Position numbers and translations under genes: made by a program
The notes under the pieces: generated by a model
Told to the model about the DNA's origin: nothing
Seen by the model: only the letters and a program-made list of their open reading frames with translations
Databases searched by the model: none
DNA from: Volvox africanus
Lineage: Eukaryota > Chlorophyta > Chlorophyceae > Chlamydomonadales > Volvocaceae
Length of the DNA: 64,000 bases
Reading direction: 5' to 3'
NCBI GenBank assembly: GCA_030268105.1
Contig: BSDZ01000019.1
Location: 2,791,501 to 2,855,500 of the forward strand
Part shown: positions 20,444 through 31,530 of the stretch, one piece after another
Layout of the letters: every line of letters starts with the position of its first letter
How positions within the stretch are numbered: the stretch's first letter is position 1

Positions 20444-21662
20444 CGATACGCCGCACACTAGCCTAGCTAGCCAACCCGATTTTGTTGTGGCTGCTAGAGC
20501 ACCGGATAGAGGTCTTGAGACTGTTGGCACGCGAGCCCCTCAAGAGCCCCTTTTCCTTCAGACCCCTGCTCACTTAATTGTGCCGCATTCAGCAGTGAAC
20601 ACGAATATGGACAACACTGCTGGACCAAGGGTTCTGCCATTACCTCAAGCTCGAGGGCATGATGACATCCCTGAGGTGATGAGATTGTCGATTCCCGTTC
20701 CTAGGCTCAATATTTCGCTGACCGACAAGACACCAGGGCATAGCATAGCCGATGCAACTCGTGCGTACGTGCGTGACGCTAAAAAGTATCTCCAGGCTGT
20801 TCATGGTGGCGATAATGACGGTATCAGGTGTCTCTTCGTTGGTAACACCCTCGAGGGCTCAGCGAAGGACTGGTATCGCAATTGGACCAACGCCCGGGAC
20901 AACTATACTTTTGACGAGTTGGTTGCTGCTTTGCTCGCACGATTCGCTACTGAGGTTCAAGCACGCGATGTGGAAGCTCGTAAGGTTTTGGCAGCCGGTA
21001 GCTACCACATGCGTCGGGATGAAAATGTACCTGCGTACCAGTCACGCTTCAAAGCACTTGTGACTCCCATTGCTGACCTCACTGAATCCGAGCGTGTCTT
21101 TTGGTTTAGGCGAGGCCTGACGAAACTTTTGGCTAAATGGTGCGCTACTGACTTGGTTGGAGCGCAGATCAAGTCGTATGATGCTTTGGTCGCTTTTGCT
21201 AAGGGCACGGGGATACGACTCCTTGCCGGTGAGGAAGAAGTCAAGTCTGCCCCTCGTGCAAATGCCGTGCAAGTGCAGGATCCGCTTGGGGAAGCCGTAG
21301 CTCTTGACCAGGACTTCGGAGCGACCCGCCCCACGCCTACTGCCGCGACGCGACGCAGCAACCGGCAACGCCAGGCGCGCGGGGGCGCTAGCTCGGGTGT
21401 CCGTGGGTCAGGAGGAGCAGGTCCGAGCTCGGACCCGGCTAAAAACAGGAAGCGTGGTGGTGCGCCGTTGACGGCAGCCGCACAGCGTTCCGACCCCAAT
21501 GCGAAGCGGACTCGCACAGACGACACGTATATGCCAAAATGGAATTGCAATCGTTCCAAATTCGAGCGTCGGAAATTGGCCAACGTTTGTCTACGGTGTG
21601 CGGAGAGCCATTCCACGAAGGATTGCCCGCTAATGCCGCCGTTTGTACCTCAGCCGAAATAG
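20427..21662 (+). CDS. G2 gag (411 aa)
   Basis: Starts MSAEHDDTPHTSLASQPD. The capsid region matches Ty3/Gypsy gag (RAYVRDAKKYLQAVHGG, AKDWYRNW, LLARFATEVQARD, PAYQSRFKALVTPI, FWFRRGL). A basic Arg/Gly/Ser-rich stretch leads to a short knuckle CLRCAESHSTKDC (CX2CX3HX4C, one residue shorter than usual between the second Cys and His). It ends in TAG 21660-21662. The frame stays open afterwards into pol. Confidence 0.93.
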   Translation: MSAEHDDTPHTSLASQPDFVVAARAPDRGLETVGTRAPQEPLFLQTPAHLIVPHSAVNTNMDNTAGPRVLPLPQARGHDDIPEVMRLSIPVPRLNISLTDKTPGHSIADATRAYVRDAKKYLQAVHGGDNDGIRCLFVGNTLEGSAKDWYRNWTNARDNYTFDELVAALLARFATEVQARDVEARKVLAAGSYHMRRDENVPAYQSRFKALVTPIADLTESERVFWFRRGLTKLLAKWCATDLVGAQIKSYDALVAFAKGTGIRLLAGEEEVKSAPRANAVQVQDPLGEAVALDQDFGATRPTPTAATRRSNRQRQARGGASSGVRGSGGAGPSSDPAKNRKRGGAPLTAAAQRSDPNAKRTRTDDTYMPKWNCNRSKFERRKLANVCLRCAESHSTKDCPLMPPFVPQPK

Positions 21663-22735
21663 GGGCTTGCCCGGGTTCCTGCGGAGGGGGCACCACCTGG
21701 GATTTCTGAACTAACGTGTGGTCGGTGGTCATCCTTACGGCCAGCCGTGAAGGCATTGTTGCCTTGTGTACTTGGACACATCGAGCGAGTCATTGCGCGA
21801 CGCATCACGCTTGACGGACGCACGGGACTTCTCTGCTTCGACCCGTTGTGTAATTTGTTTACACCTCGCCGTCCCCTGTCGTCTATCAATCTGTCTAACC
21901 ACGTGGTTTTGTTCATTCCCTCGTCTCTGCATGAGATGTCGGAACAGTTGGCCATATACAGGAGGTGTAGGCGTCAATATCCAGGCACCGCCGCATGTGT
22001 TTTACTCCCCGCTTTCTGTCGGCGCAAGGCAGAGGCATCGTTAAGGGGTATGCGGCATGTCCACCGGTTCGAGCCGGGCACCGTTTTGTTTAATGGTGTG
22101 GATCGGGAGGGTACGCTGGCTCCGTGGCCAAGCACATCCTACTCGGTTGACGTTTGGTACAAAGCTCCTGACGGGGGTGCCGTAGGTTACGGACCCGCCC
22201 TAAGTGCACTGACGTTGTCTGCTGGGCAGTCGCTCGTAGATAACCGTGTCCCTGTGGTTCAGATCGGTTTGAATGGCCGTACTCTGAAGGCACTTGTTGA
22301 CACTGGTGCCAGCGACGACTTCATCTCTGTCGCAGAGGTGAATGCGCTGGGGTTGTCCCCAGAGTCGTCTGATTGTCCACAGGTTACCCTTGCTGACGGG
22401 GGTAAGCATCCCATCGTGGGCAGGATTACCCTTAGCCTATCAATAGGCCCTTTGCGTGTTGTGACCCGGCCGTACGTGCTGCAGGGCTTAGCAGAGACTG
22501 CACCGTACATAATGGGGTCGTCGACATTACGGCAGTACCGCGCGCGCATTGACATGGAGACCACAACCCTGCATATGTGCAAGGGTACTCTGTCGATTAA
22601 GGTACCTTTCCTGTCGTTCGAACATGTCACACCAAAGGAGGGCGAAGCTGAGGCGGTGCCTATGGTTAATTTTGCTGTGACCGCAATGGCCGCGCGAATC
22701 AAACCAGAGCTAGTCGGGCGTAAGGAGGCCGTCCG
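21663..22735 (+). pseudogene. G2 pol, N-terminal part (protease), interrupted by solo LTR
   Basis: It is in the same frame as gag, past a single UAG, with no stop in the ~30 codons before homology with G3 begins. It has a Cys-rich N-terminal segment and then the protease [19 protein letters not shown] (active site DTGAS, ~22300) with [10 protein letters not shown] and the flap/psi-loop region [11 protein letters not shown]. The frame runs into an inverted LTR at 22736 and stops at 22766. It resumes at 23560. Confidence 0.9.
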
Positions 22736-23559
22736 TGTTGTACCTCTCGTTCACGTTTGCTCATAAGTATCTGCACGTCTGGAGACTTTCGACACCGATG
22801 CGCGAGCACTTGCAAGTACAGCAAGGCAAGCGAGAGCAAACAGAGACAGCGGAAGACTTCAAAACGAAGAGAGATATAACTTACAGTCTTACAGATGGGA
22901 ACGATGCAATGGACGAAATCGCCGTCAGCGCCGGAAGCAAGCAATCATCACGCGGCGGTGATTAGCGAAGTTCAGGCTTAGCTCGGGCTAAGTAGAATAG
23001 CGTATAGCAATAGTAATGTAGAACACACAAGTGTTCTCCGGTATCGAATGTCTTGTCTAGCTTAGCCGTCCTCGCATCTGTTATACTCGCAGCATCGCAA
23101 TGCCGTACGATTCACATCAGGAGGCCGATCCTAGATGTGACAACCCTACTGCGTATAGGCGATGTCTACGCATAACAACGTATAAGCCTTTCCGGCATTC
23201 GCATGATGCAAGGGTCCGGATAACGATATCCGGTTGCAGGGCATGTATCACGACGAGTGCGGCGCTCTCAACGTGTGCTGTAATGAAGTAATATTATATC
23301 AGATAATATTACTTATCGTTTCGTAGCACGAGCATAATGCGCACTTCAATGCTTTGGGCTTTCATGCATGCTAGGCGGATTTGCCATGATGCGATGTCGC
23401 GATAGGTAATGACAACATGCCAAATGCATATATAAATGTACACGAATACATTAATATCATGCAGATTCATTCATATGCAATGTGTTCATCACAATAGCAC
23501 TTCGCCTTGTAGGATCACATCGACCTACGCATCGGCGGGAAACTAACCGTAGCACAACA
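22736..23559 (-). mobile_element. inverted solo LTR of the G2/G3 family inside G2 pol
   Basis: The 824-bp sequence is the reverse complement of a full G2-type LTR (TGTTGTACC... to ...GCACAACA). It is flanked by gtccg on both sides (22731-22735, 23560-23564). A target duplication around one LTR shows a full element inserted and then lost its interior by LTR-LTR recombination. Confidence 0.95.
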
Positions 23560-26553
23560 GTCCGTTTGTTACGGAAGGGTGCCCACCGACTGCTTTTGAG
23601 GCCGCGGGTGGGCTGTTGTGCCACCACCGCGCAGATTTCTGCGGATCCTGAGGTTGAGGCCCTACTGTCGCAGTATGAGGACGTCTTTAAAGATATCCCT
23701 GGCCTACCACCTATGCGTCCTGTTGATCACACAATCCCTCTCATGCCTGGAGCGCAGCCTACGGCCCGGCCAATGTACAGGTTGAGTCCATTGGAGCTGG
23801 ACGAGGTAAAGCGCCAGGTGACGGATTTGCTCGTGAAGGGTATGATACGCCCCAGCACATCCCCGTATTCTGCACCGATTTTGTTTGTCGGTAAGAAGGA
23901 TGGGACCTTGCGCATGTGCATTGATTACCGGGGGTTAAATGCGAATACAGTGAAAAATCGCTACCCTTTGCCACGCGTTGACGACCTGTTGGATAAGCTG
24001 AAGGGATCGGCTTATTTTTCCTCAATTGACTTACAACAGGGCTATAATCAGATTCGCATCGCTGCCTCTGATATTCCGAAAACCGCTTTTCGGACGCCCT
24101 TCGGTCAGTTTGAGTATACGGTCCTATCATTTGGTTTGACTAATGCCCCTGCGACGTTTCAGGCGGTTATGGACCGAATGTTTAGGCCGTTTATCGACAG
24201 GTTCGTTGTTTGCTACCTGGATGACATCTTGGTTTATTCTAAGACGCGCGAGGAGCACCTGGAGCATCTTCGGCTCGTGCTCAACGTTATGAGGCGGGAG
24301 CAATTGTTTGCTAAACGCGCCAAATACTTTTGGGCGCAGCCTCAGGTGGAATATTTGGGCCATATTGTGTCGGCCACTGGTGTGAAGATGGACCCGCGGA
24401 AGGTCGCCGTGGTTCTCGATTGGCCCGCGCCTCAGAACCTCACGGAGCTGCGTAAGTTCTTTGGCTTGACCAATTATTTCCGAAAGTTCATTGAAAAATA
24501 TTCCATCATTGCGGCCCCGCTTACTAACTTAACTCGCAAAGGCGTTTTCGTTTCGCTCGAGTCGTGGACGTCGCAATGCCAGCGGGCATTCGAAGAGCTC
24601 AAACGAACCGTTGCCGAAGATGTCACCCTTGCATTCCCTGATTACTCGTTGCCATTTCGTGTTGAGGTAGTGTCTGATGCCTCAATATTTGGAAGCGGCG
24701 CTGTATTGTTACAGGAAGGGCGACCGATCGCCTTCACGAGTAAGAAGTTTTCTGGTGCGGAGATTCGCTACACCACCGGGGAACAGGAGCTTCTGGCCGT
24801 GCTGCATGCTTTAAAGGAATGGCGCTGTTACCTCGAGGGACGCCCGTTTACTTTAAAGACTGACCACAAGCCCCTAACGTTTTTGCAAAGCGTTCCGACG
24901 TTGAACCGCCGTCAGGCTAGGTGGATGGAATATCTAGCTAGGTTCGACTGCACCTGGGAGTATATTTCTGGTAAATTGAATATTGCCGATGCTCTCAGTC
25001 GACATCCGTCGCTACACACTGCAATTTTGGCAGCGCCCGTCGTGCGGCCACGTAGCGAGGAGGTACCGATCGCGACGGACCTCACGGAGCGGTTGAAGGT
25101 TGCCTACAACGCAGACGCCTGGTTCGCGGACCTGACTAATGTAGAAAACCTTCACAAGCAGAATGGCCTTTGGCTACGGACGGAGGGTGCAGCTACGCAA
25201 ATCGTCGTTCCGAACGACGACACGCTACGCTACGACATCCTTGCGCGGTTCCACGAGGACCCGTTAGCAGGACACCCTGGTAGCAAGCGATTGATCGACT
25301 TGGTGCAACGTTCCTTTTGGTGGCCTAGTTTGGCTAAGGATGCGGCGAACTTCGTCCAGACATGCAGTCTGTGCCAGCGCAATAAGGCTTTGTCCGGTAA
25401 GGGCCATGGGTTGTTGCAACCGTTGCCTGTCCCGGATGCGCCTTGGGAAAGTGTTTCCATGGACTTCGTAGTCGCGCTGCCCAAAACTGAGGGGGGATAC
25501 GATGCGGTGTTCGTAATGGTCGATCGTCTGACTAAGATGGTTCACCTAGCACCATGCACATCATCCTGCACGGCTGAGCAAACCGCACGTTTGTTTTTCG
25601 ACAATGTGGTTCGGTTACACGGGGTTCCCAAAAATGTGATTTCGGACCGCGGTGGGCAGTTCACGTCTAAGTTTTGGGAAGCGCTCTGCAAACTAGTTGG
25701 CATGCGCGTCAACCTGAGCACGGCGTATCACCCGCAGACTGATGGTCAAACCGAACGCACAAATCGCACGTTGGGTGATATGTTGCGCAATTATGCTGGT
25801 CGCACACCACTTGTTTGGGATACGTATTTGACTGCGGCAGAATTCACGCTTAACAACGCTGTTAACCGCTCTACAGGCAAAAGTCCGTTCTTTCTTAACT
25901 ACGGATTTCATCCCGCGCTCCCCGTGTGGCGTGAGTTGGAAGTGAACGTGCCTGCTGCTAAACTTTTTGCCAAGTCTTTTATGTCCCAAATCACAGACGC
26001 GAAGTCGTGTTTGGACGCGGCGCAGCAACGAACGACGGAATACTATAACAAATCTAAGCAGGATGTGACGTTTTCGGAAGGGCAACTCGTGTTGCTAAGC
26101 ACCAAGAACTTGCGTTCCTTGGCCTACGGATCCCGAAAACTCTTACCCCGCTGGATTGGTCCGTATCCTGTCATGCGCATGGTTGGGAATGTGGCTGTGG
26201 AGCTTGCATTGCCCGCTGATATGACCATTCACCCCACGTTTCACGTATCGCTTGTTCGTCCGTATCGTAGTACGGAACCCGTCCCTGAGCATTCTAACGC
26301 CCCCGCAGCGATCGAACCAGTTCCCGAGACCTGGATTGCTGGTAAACAGAAGTTTTATGATGTGGAGCGGGTGTTAGATTATCGCGCGCGTCGTGTGGGC
26401 TGACACCGACGTAAGCGGACAGTACACGAGCACTTGGTCAAGTGGACAGGGTATACCAGCGAGCACAACTCATGGGAACCGGCACGCAACTTCTTGCAGG
26501 ACATGAAGCCCCTGCTCAAAGAAGCCCGCAAACGTGCCACGCAAGCCCAATGA
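23560..26553 (+). pseudogene. G2 pol: RT, RNase H, integrase, chromodomain (nonsense at 26401)
   Basis: Resumes the pol frame after the solo [43 protein letters not shown]. RNase [35 protein letters not shown]. Integrase: [13 protein letters not shown]...[40 protein letters not shown] at 26401-26403 sits where G3 has CGA (RARRVG/R), cutting off the chromodomain [18 protein letters not shown], which is intact in frame to the TGA at 26551. Integrase without its chromodomain might lose target preference, but the solo LTR already disables the polyprotein. Confidence 0.95.
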
Positions 26554-26597
26554 CCCTTGCAGTCGATGCTGTATGAAGCAGCGAGGACGCTGCATAC

Positions 26598-26612
26598 GGG
26601 AGGGGGGATAAT
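26598..26612 (+). other. G2 polypurine tract
   Basis: The purine run gggaggggggataat directly precedes the 3' LTR; the same run is at 57106-57120 in G3. Confidence 0.9.
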
Positions 26613-27436
26613 TGTTGTGCTACGGTTAGTTTCCCGCCGATGCGTAGGTCGATGTGATCCTACAAGGCGAAGTGCTATTGTGATGAACACATTGCATATG
26701 AATGAATCTGCATGATATAAATGTATTCGTGTACATTTATATATGCATTTGGCATGTTGTCATTATCCATCGCGACATCGCATCATGGCAAATCCGCCTA
26801 GCATGCATGAAAGCCCGAAGCATTGAAGTGCGCATTATGCTCGTGCTACGAAATGATAAGTAATATTATCTGATATAATATTACTTCATTACAGCACACG
26901 TTGAGAGCGCCGCACTCGTCGCGACACATGCCCTGCAACCGGATATCGTTATCCGGACCCTTGCATTATGCGAATGCCGGAAAGACTTATACGTTGTTAT
27001 GCGTAGACATCGCCTATACGCAGTAGGATTGTCACATTTAGGATCGGCCTCCTAATGTGAATCGTAGGACATTGCGATGCTGCGAGTATAACAGATGCGA
27101 GGACGGCTAAGCAAGATAAGACATTCGATACCGGGGAACACTCGTGTGTTCTATATTACTATTGCTATACGCTATTCTACTTAGCCCGAGCTAAGCCTGA
27201 ACTTCGCTAATCACCGCCGCGTGATGATTGCTTGCTTCTGGCGCTGACAGCAATTTCGTCCATTGCATCGTTCCGATCTGTAAGACTGTATGTTATATCT
27301 CTCTTCGTTTTGAAGTCTTCCGCTGTCTCTGTTTGCTCTCGCTTGCCTTGCTGTACTTGCAAGTGCTCGCGCATCAGTGTCGAAAGTCTCCAGACGTGCA
27401 GATACTTATGAGCAAACGCCAACGAGAGGCACAACA
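26613..27436 (+). repeat. G2 3' LTR (824 bp)
   Basis: It is a direct repeat of the 5' LTR and is followed by ctatg. It has more differences from the 5' LTR than G3's pair shows, so G2 is older than G3. Confidence 0.95.
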
Positions 27437-30164
27437 CTATGACCCCAATGCTTCCCAAATCCAGACATATTGCAAGGCAGATTAGTTCAATCGCTGCACG
27501 GGAATGAATACTTCAACGGATTCACGCCACAATTTTCAGCACGGTTATTATTTTGTCATCGCATAAAAAACGTCATGCACATTTTAAGGGGAGGGCTTGG
27601 AACCAGGCTCAGAAGAAACTAACTATCCATATATCCCTAAAACAGCCATCTGTTCAATTGGTATCCCCTGAAGTAAGCAGAATCAGTATACGAAAGGATC
27701 ATGATCGTGGTGAGCCATCAAAGCGGAACAGGTCATATGAGCAGGCCGCCATCAACAAAGCCGTCCGCGACAACGTGCCATACAACCTCGACAGCAGCCT
27801 GAAGAATCCACGGGTCCTCAATGCGAAGGATATTCAACGTGTGCCGCATCTGCAGCCCGTTTGGGATAAGTGCTTTGCTGCTGGCTTTGCACAAGTGGCT
27901 GACTTACAGCCAAGAGTTACGGTCGACTGCTTCAAGAAGAAATGGCAAAAGTAAGTACATGTTTATTTTCCTACTGTTATGCTTCTAGTGATTATCTTGT
28001 TTGTGGTCATCATACATGCCATCCATATCATTAGCTTACTTTCAGTGGGGACAGACAACAATAGAATGAAGCATGCACAGTATAAAAAGTAAGCACTTTT
28101 ATTCGGTGCATCCCATGTACTTTGTAGATACACAATGGATTACAATGCCCAACATGCAAGGTACGAAAAGGTGAAGGCCACCCAAAAGGAGGAACTTGCC
28201 TGCAAGCCAGGTTTGTGAGCTCGTACTGCTACTTGTCATCCATATACTTTTTTACAACATATTTTGATCAGGTTGTTTGATAAAAAAATCCTTTCTATGT
28301 ATTTTGAAAAAGGGAATATGGGGTAAACACGGGCCAAAGATTTGTTTTACGACAAAGGACATGCCATGCCACTTACGCTATGTACGGGATTACGAAAACT
28401 TTCGACAATGATGTGTATCATGGCATCTGGCGTTGATGTTCGTCTTCACATTATTTTTATGTAGATGAGTTTGAGAAGAAGCCATGGAAGAAGCTGTGGA
28501 ACAAGGAGTCTTGGGCAGCCTGGAGGAGCTTCAAGTACGCTCAGCCAGATAACCCAGATGCGGGTCCCAGTGAGTGCCGCATTGTGATGGAGGATTTGAA
28601 TGTGACAGATCGGCAACAGGAGCTTATAAATGCACTTGCGCAGCGGAAGCAGATTGAAAGCAGTAAGACATCCTTTGCCGTACCAGCCAGTCCAGTGCCA
28701 GTTGGAGCTGGTGGAACAGCTCAGCATACACCAGGCCTTGGTGCTGTTGGAATGTGAGCAACACTCATATACAAAAGAATGTCAGAGCAAGGAATACGGC
28801 CCAGGGAGGGGCCGGGCGCTTTGCTAACTTTAACAGGTGCACTGGAGTTGCCAAAAGGCACTACAGTAAGATGCGATTATGCATGTGTTCACTTTAATTA
28901 TTTCTGCTGCTTCGCCACCATAATAGTACGTACTTCTTAGTATGTTTGCAGAAAGTACATCACAGTTCATGCATAACCTTTGTTTTTTATTTTAGCTAGT
29001 ACAACAATAACAATGTTTTCATGCCTTTATTTCCTTGTTTACAAAATGCTTAATTGCTACCAAACCGCAGAAAAGCGGCCGAAATGACGAGCCGCCAGGA
29101 ACTCAGGATGGGCGCACTAGCAAACGCCAAAAGTAGCCCGCACATGGTGAAGATGCATTGATGATGGTGCTGGCTACCAATGCAGCTCGCATACATCAGA
29201 AGGAGGAGATCCAGGCCGCTAGACGCCGACAGGTTAGTCCAAATAATAGTGGTAAAGAGAGTGGTTGATGGGGTGTGCAAATTTCCAGGCGCGCTTAGCA
29301 AGGTTATTGCAGGATGGGTGATGTACATTATGGATTGCATGTACAGGGATGTATGGTCATGGTCATTAATGTCCTTTAACCTGTTTTCTCCTTTTTGTCT
29401 TTTATGTAATTGTTCCTACTTTCCTCAAACATACTTCCTTTTCATGTAGGCAAAGAGTCCACAGCCCTCTAAGGCAAGGAACTCCAGCAGGAATGCTACG
29501 AACTCAAGCAAGGCGGCAGCAAAAAAGGTACAGCCCATTAATGAATATTCATCCTGTCTTCCCGTTTTTGTGAGTTGTAATTTTATATTTCGTTCTATTC
29601 TTTTAATTTGCTGCGTGCTTTGTGGTTTGATGTGGTATACGTCGATTTGTTTTTCTCTTTTTAAATAGAAAATATAAGCTTATAATTTCTAAAATCCTAT
29701 ATGTATGTTAACGGTGGCCCTTGAAGGTAACAAACGACGGCGATGTGTGGCCATCCACGAAAGTGAGACGGACAAGCACGGGCATCAAAAGAAAGGTACA
29801 ATATATTGAGGCCCGACATTAATTACTTTTTAATTATATTTGCTATCACTACCTAGTCCCTTCACGTATTTTGGACCAGCAGTTGCCGGTGGAAGACAAG
29901 TCTACGGACGGTGACGACAATAATGACAGTTACGACCACCGGCGAAAGAAGGTAAATTTCCTGAGTTCAGCTTGTTGTCTTAATTTCCTGCTTGTATGAA
30001 TGTAATATTCTAATATGTGTTGTTTCGACTGATAAAGGTCAAGAGTGCTTCGGAAGATGTGCGATGTACACGGGCACGACATCAACATGGGAGCTCAGGG
30101 AGTAAGAAGAAACAGGTAACAAAGTGTCAACATACATAGTACCTAGAAGCACTGCCCATCCTAG
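27437..30164 (+). pseudogene. unit A: captured multi-exon gene fragment (longest copy)
   Basis: Not recognised as a known family. Likely exons, judged from splice sites and continuous frames: 27508-27950 (open frame, no ATG; HKKRHAHFKG...TVDCFKKKWQK; donor GTAAGT); 28128-28210 (YTMDYNAQHARYEKVKATQK); 28465-28753 (EFEKKPWKKLWNKESWAAW, SFKYAQPDN); a possible 27-nt exon at 28838; then short exons 29450-29527, 29727-29795, 29880-29951 and 30038-30115. These are 78, 69, 72 and 78 nt. All are multiples of three and each ends in a basic cluster (AAKK, IKRK, RRKK, KKKQ). Introns are kept, so capture was at DNA level. The fragment ends abruptly at 30165, where decayed Gypsy sequence begins. It could be part of a host nuclear protein gene or a DNA-transposon gene. 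Confidence 0.6.
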
Positions 30165-30460
30165 ACATGTCGCGGCACCCAATGTCCATGTAGTGCTGTC
30201 TCCAGGAGACCTTGTTGCACTCATTGGGCCCTAACACACAGAGGGTCCTCCGTCGACTAAGGGTGATCCTGCCCACGATGGGATGCTTATCCTTACCAAC
30301 GAGGATAACCTGAACACTTAGACGACTATGGGATCAACCCCATCATGCTTATCACTTATTTGAGATAAGGTCGTCAGTAACACCGGTAATACTTAGGTGT
30401 CCCAAAATTTCAGTCAACAAAATCGATTTTGTTGCCATCCAAAAGAGTCAAACGTGGCGT
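30165..30460 (-). pseudogene. unit B: decayed Gypsy protease region
   Basis: Nearly identical to 17770-18060 of unit A. The RT and linker blocks that precede it in A are absent here, because the junction falls inside the protease block. Confidence 0.75.
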
Positions 30461-31530
30461 ACATCCGCATCATACCTACGATCCATGCTAGTCAGCAGAA
30501 AAGGATCCGTTAGAAGCACATAAATATTAATCATCGAGTATATTAACACTATAACAAGAGATTCGTGCGTTAGGCTCGCGTTAGGCTGCGTTAGGGCGCG
30601 TATGTGTGCGTAAGGCTGCATTTTGTGCGTTAGAGATTGCGTTAGCCTAACGTGAGCCTAGCACAAAGAAATAGAAAACTTGACAGAACGACTGTTATAG
30701 TGCGTCGTTTCAAGTTTGTTTAAATGAAAACAATATTCATAATGAGTATAAAAGTTCCCTGCAATTTTTATTACGTTTCGTGGTGCTCGAAAATCGGGGG
30801 CTTGCGTATGTTCTAACGCAAGCTGTACGCAAACCTAACGCACGCGATCGCAAACCTAACGCACGTGTTAACTTTACGCAAACAGCTTGCGTATATCTTG
30901 CGTACAGTGCGTTACCATACGCACGTAACGCACTGTAACGCAGTTTACGCAAAGTTTATGTAGATAGCGCATAATAATGTTCGGAGCACGGGTTCGCCGG
31001 ATTTATTTAGTTTGCTTACTTGCTCTTATTGTGCAGTAGCATTGGAGACTTTGTGCATAAAATATCTTCAAAGTTAATTTCAATTTAGGATAGCGCTATG
31101 AATACTAGTCGTTGTACAAGAGATTGCTCTGGTGAACGCTTGTTAACATCGCTAAATCGCTACCATTATATGGATTTAGAACCTGTACATGTGGCTTACT
31201 TTGTAACATAAAACTCTTAAGTGCCACACATGTCTGTTCATGGCTACTTTCTAGTTATGGAAGGGTTTCTAATTATTGAGCAGCAAGCTGCCGGAGTTAG
31301 CAAGCGTGGGTAAGGATCGCAGAAAGTTGGCAACAGCAAACCTTACACAGTAGCCAGGCAACAATGTTTCCAGATGGAGACCCAAACAAAGTCACCAAGA
31401 GCCACAGTTACACATCGAGCAGGCCCCCAAAATTATATAGCCTTTTCCGGCAAGCACCATAGCAGCTTTGCGTAGGTGTGAAAATTGACCATGAAAATTG
31501 ACCATGAAAATTGACCATGTGTGAGACATA
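30461..31530. repeat. unit B: TGCGTTA/TAACGCA clusters and minisatellite
   Basis: Copy of 18061-19140 with a few substitutions. Clusters are at about 30566-30655 and 30805-30950, and the 13-bp minisatellite at about 31483-31520 has three units. No coding signal. Confidence 0.85.

Larger units (their letters stand above)
19148..27436 (+). mobile_element. Ty3/Gypsy element G2, nested in composite unit A
   Basis: LTRs 19148-19960 and 26613-27436 have TGTTGTGC...GCACAACA ends. The target duplication is ctatg (19143-19147 and 27437-27441). The uninterrupted site is visible in unit B at about 31533. Order: LTR, PBS, spliced leader ORF, gag, in-frame TAG, pol with chromodomain, polypurine tract, LTR. 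Pol is interrupted by an inverted solo LTR of the same family (22736-23559) and by a nonsense codon before the chromodomain, so G2 is defective. Confidence 0.96.
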
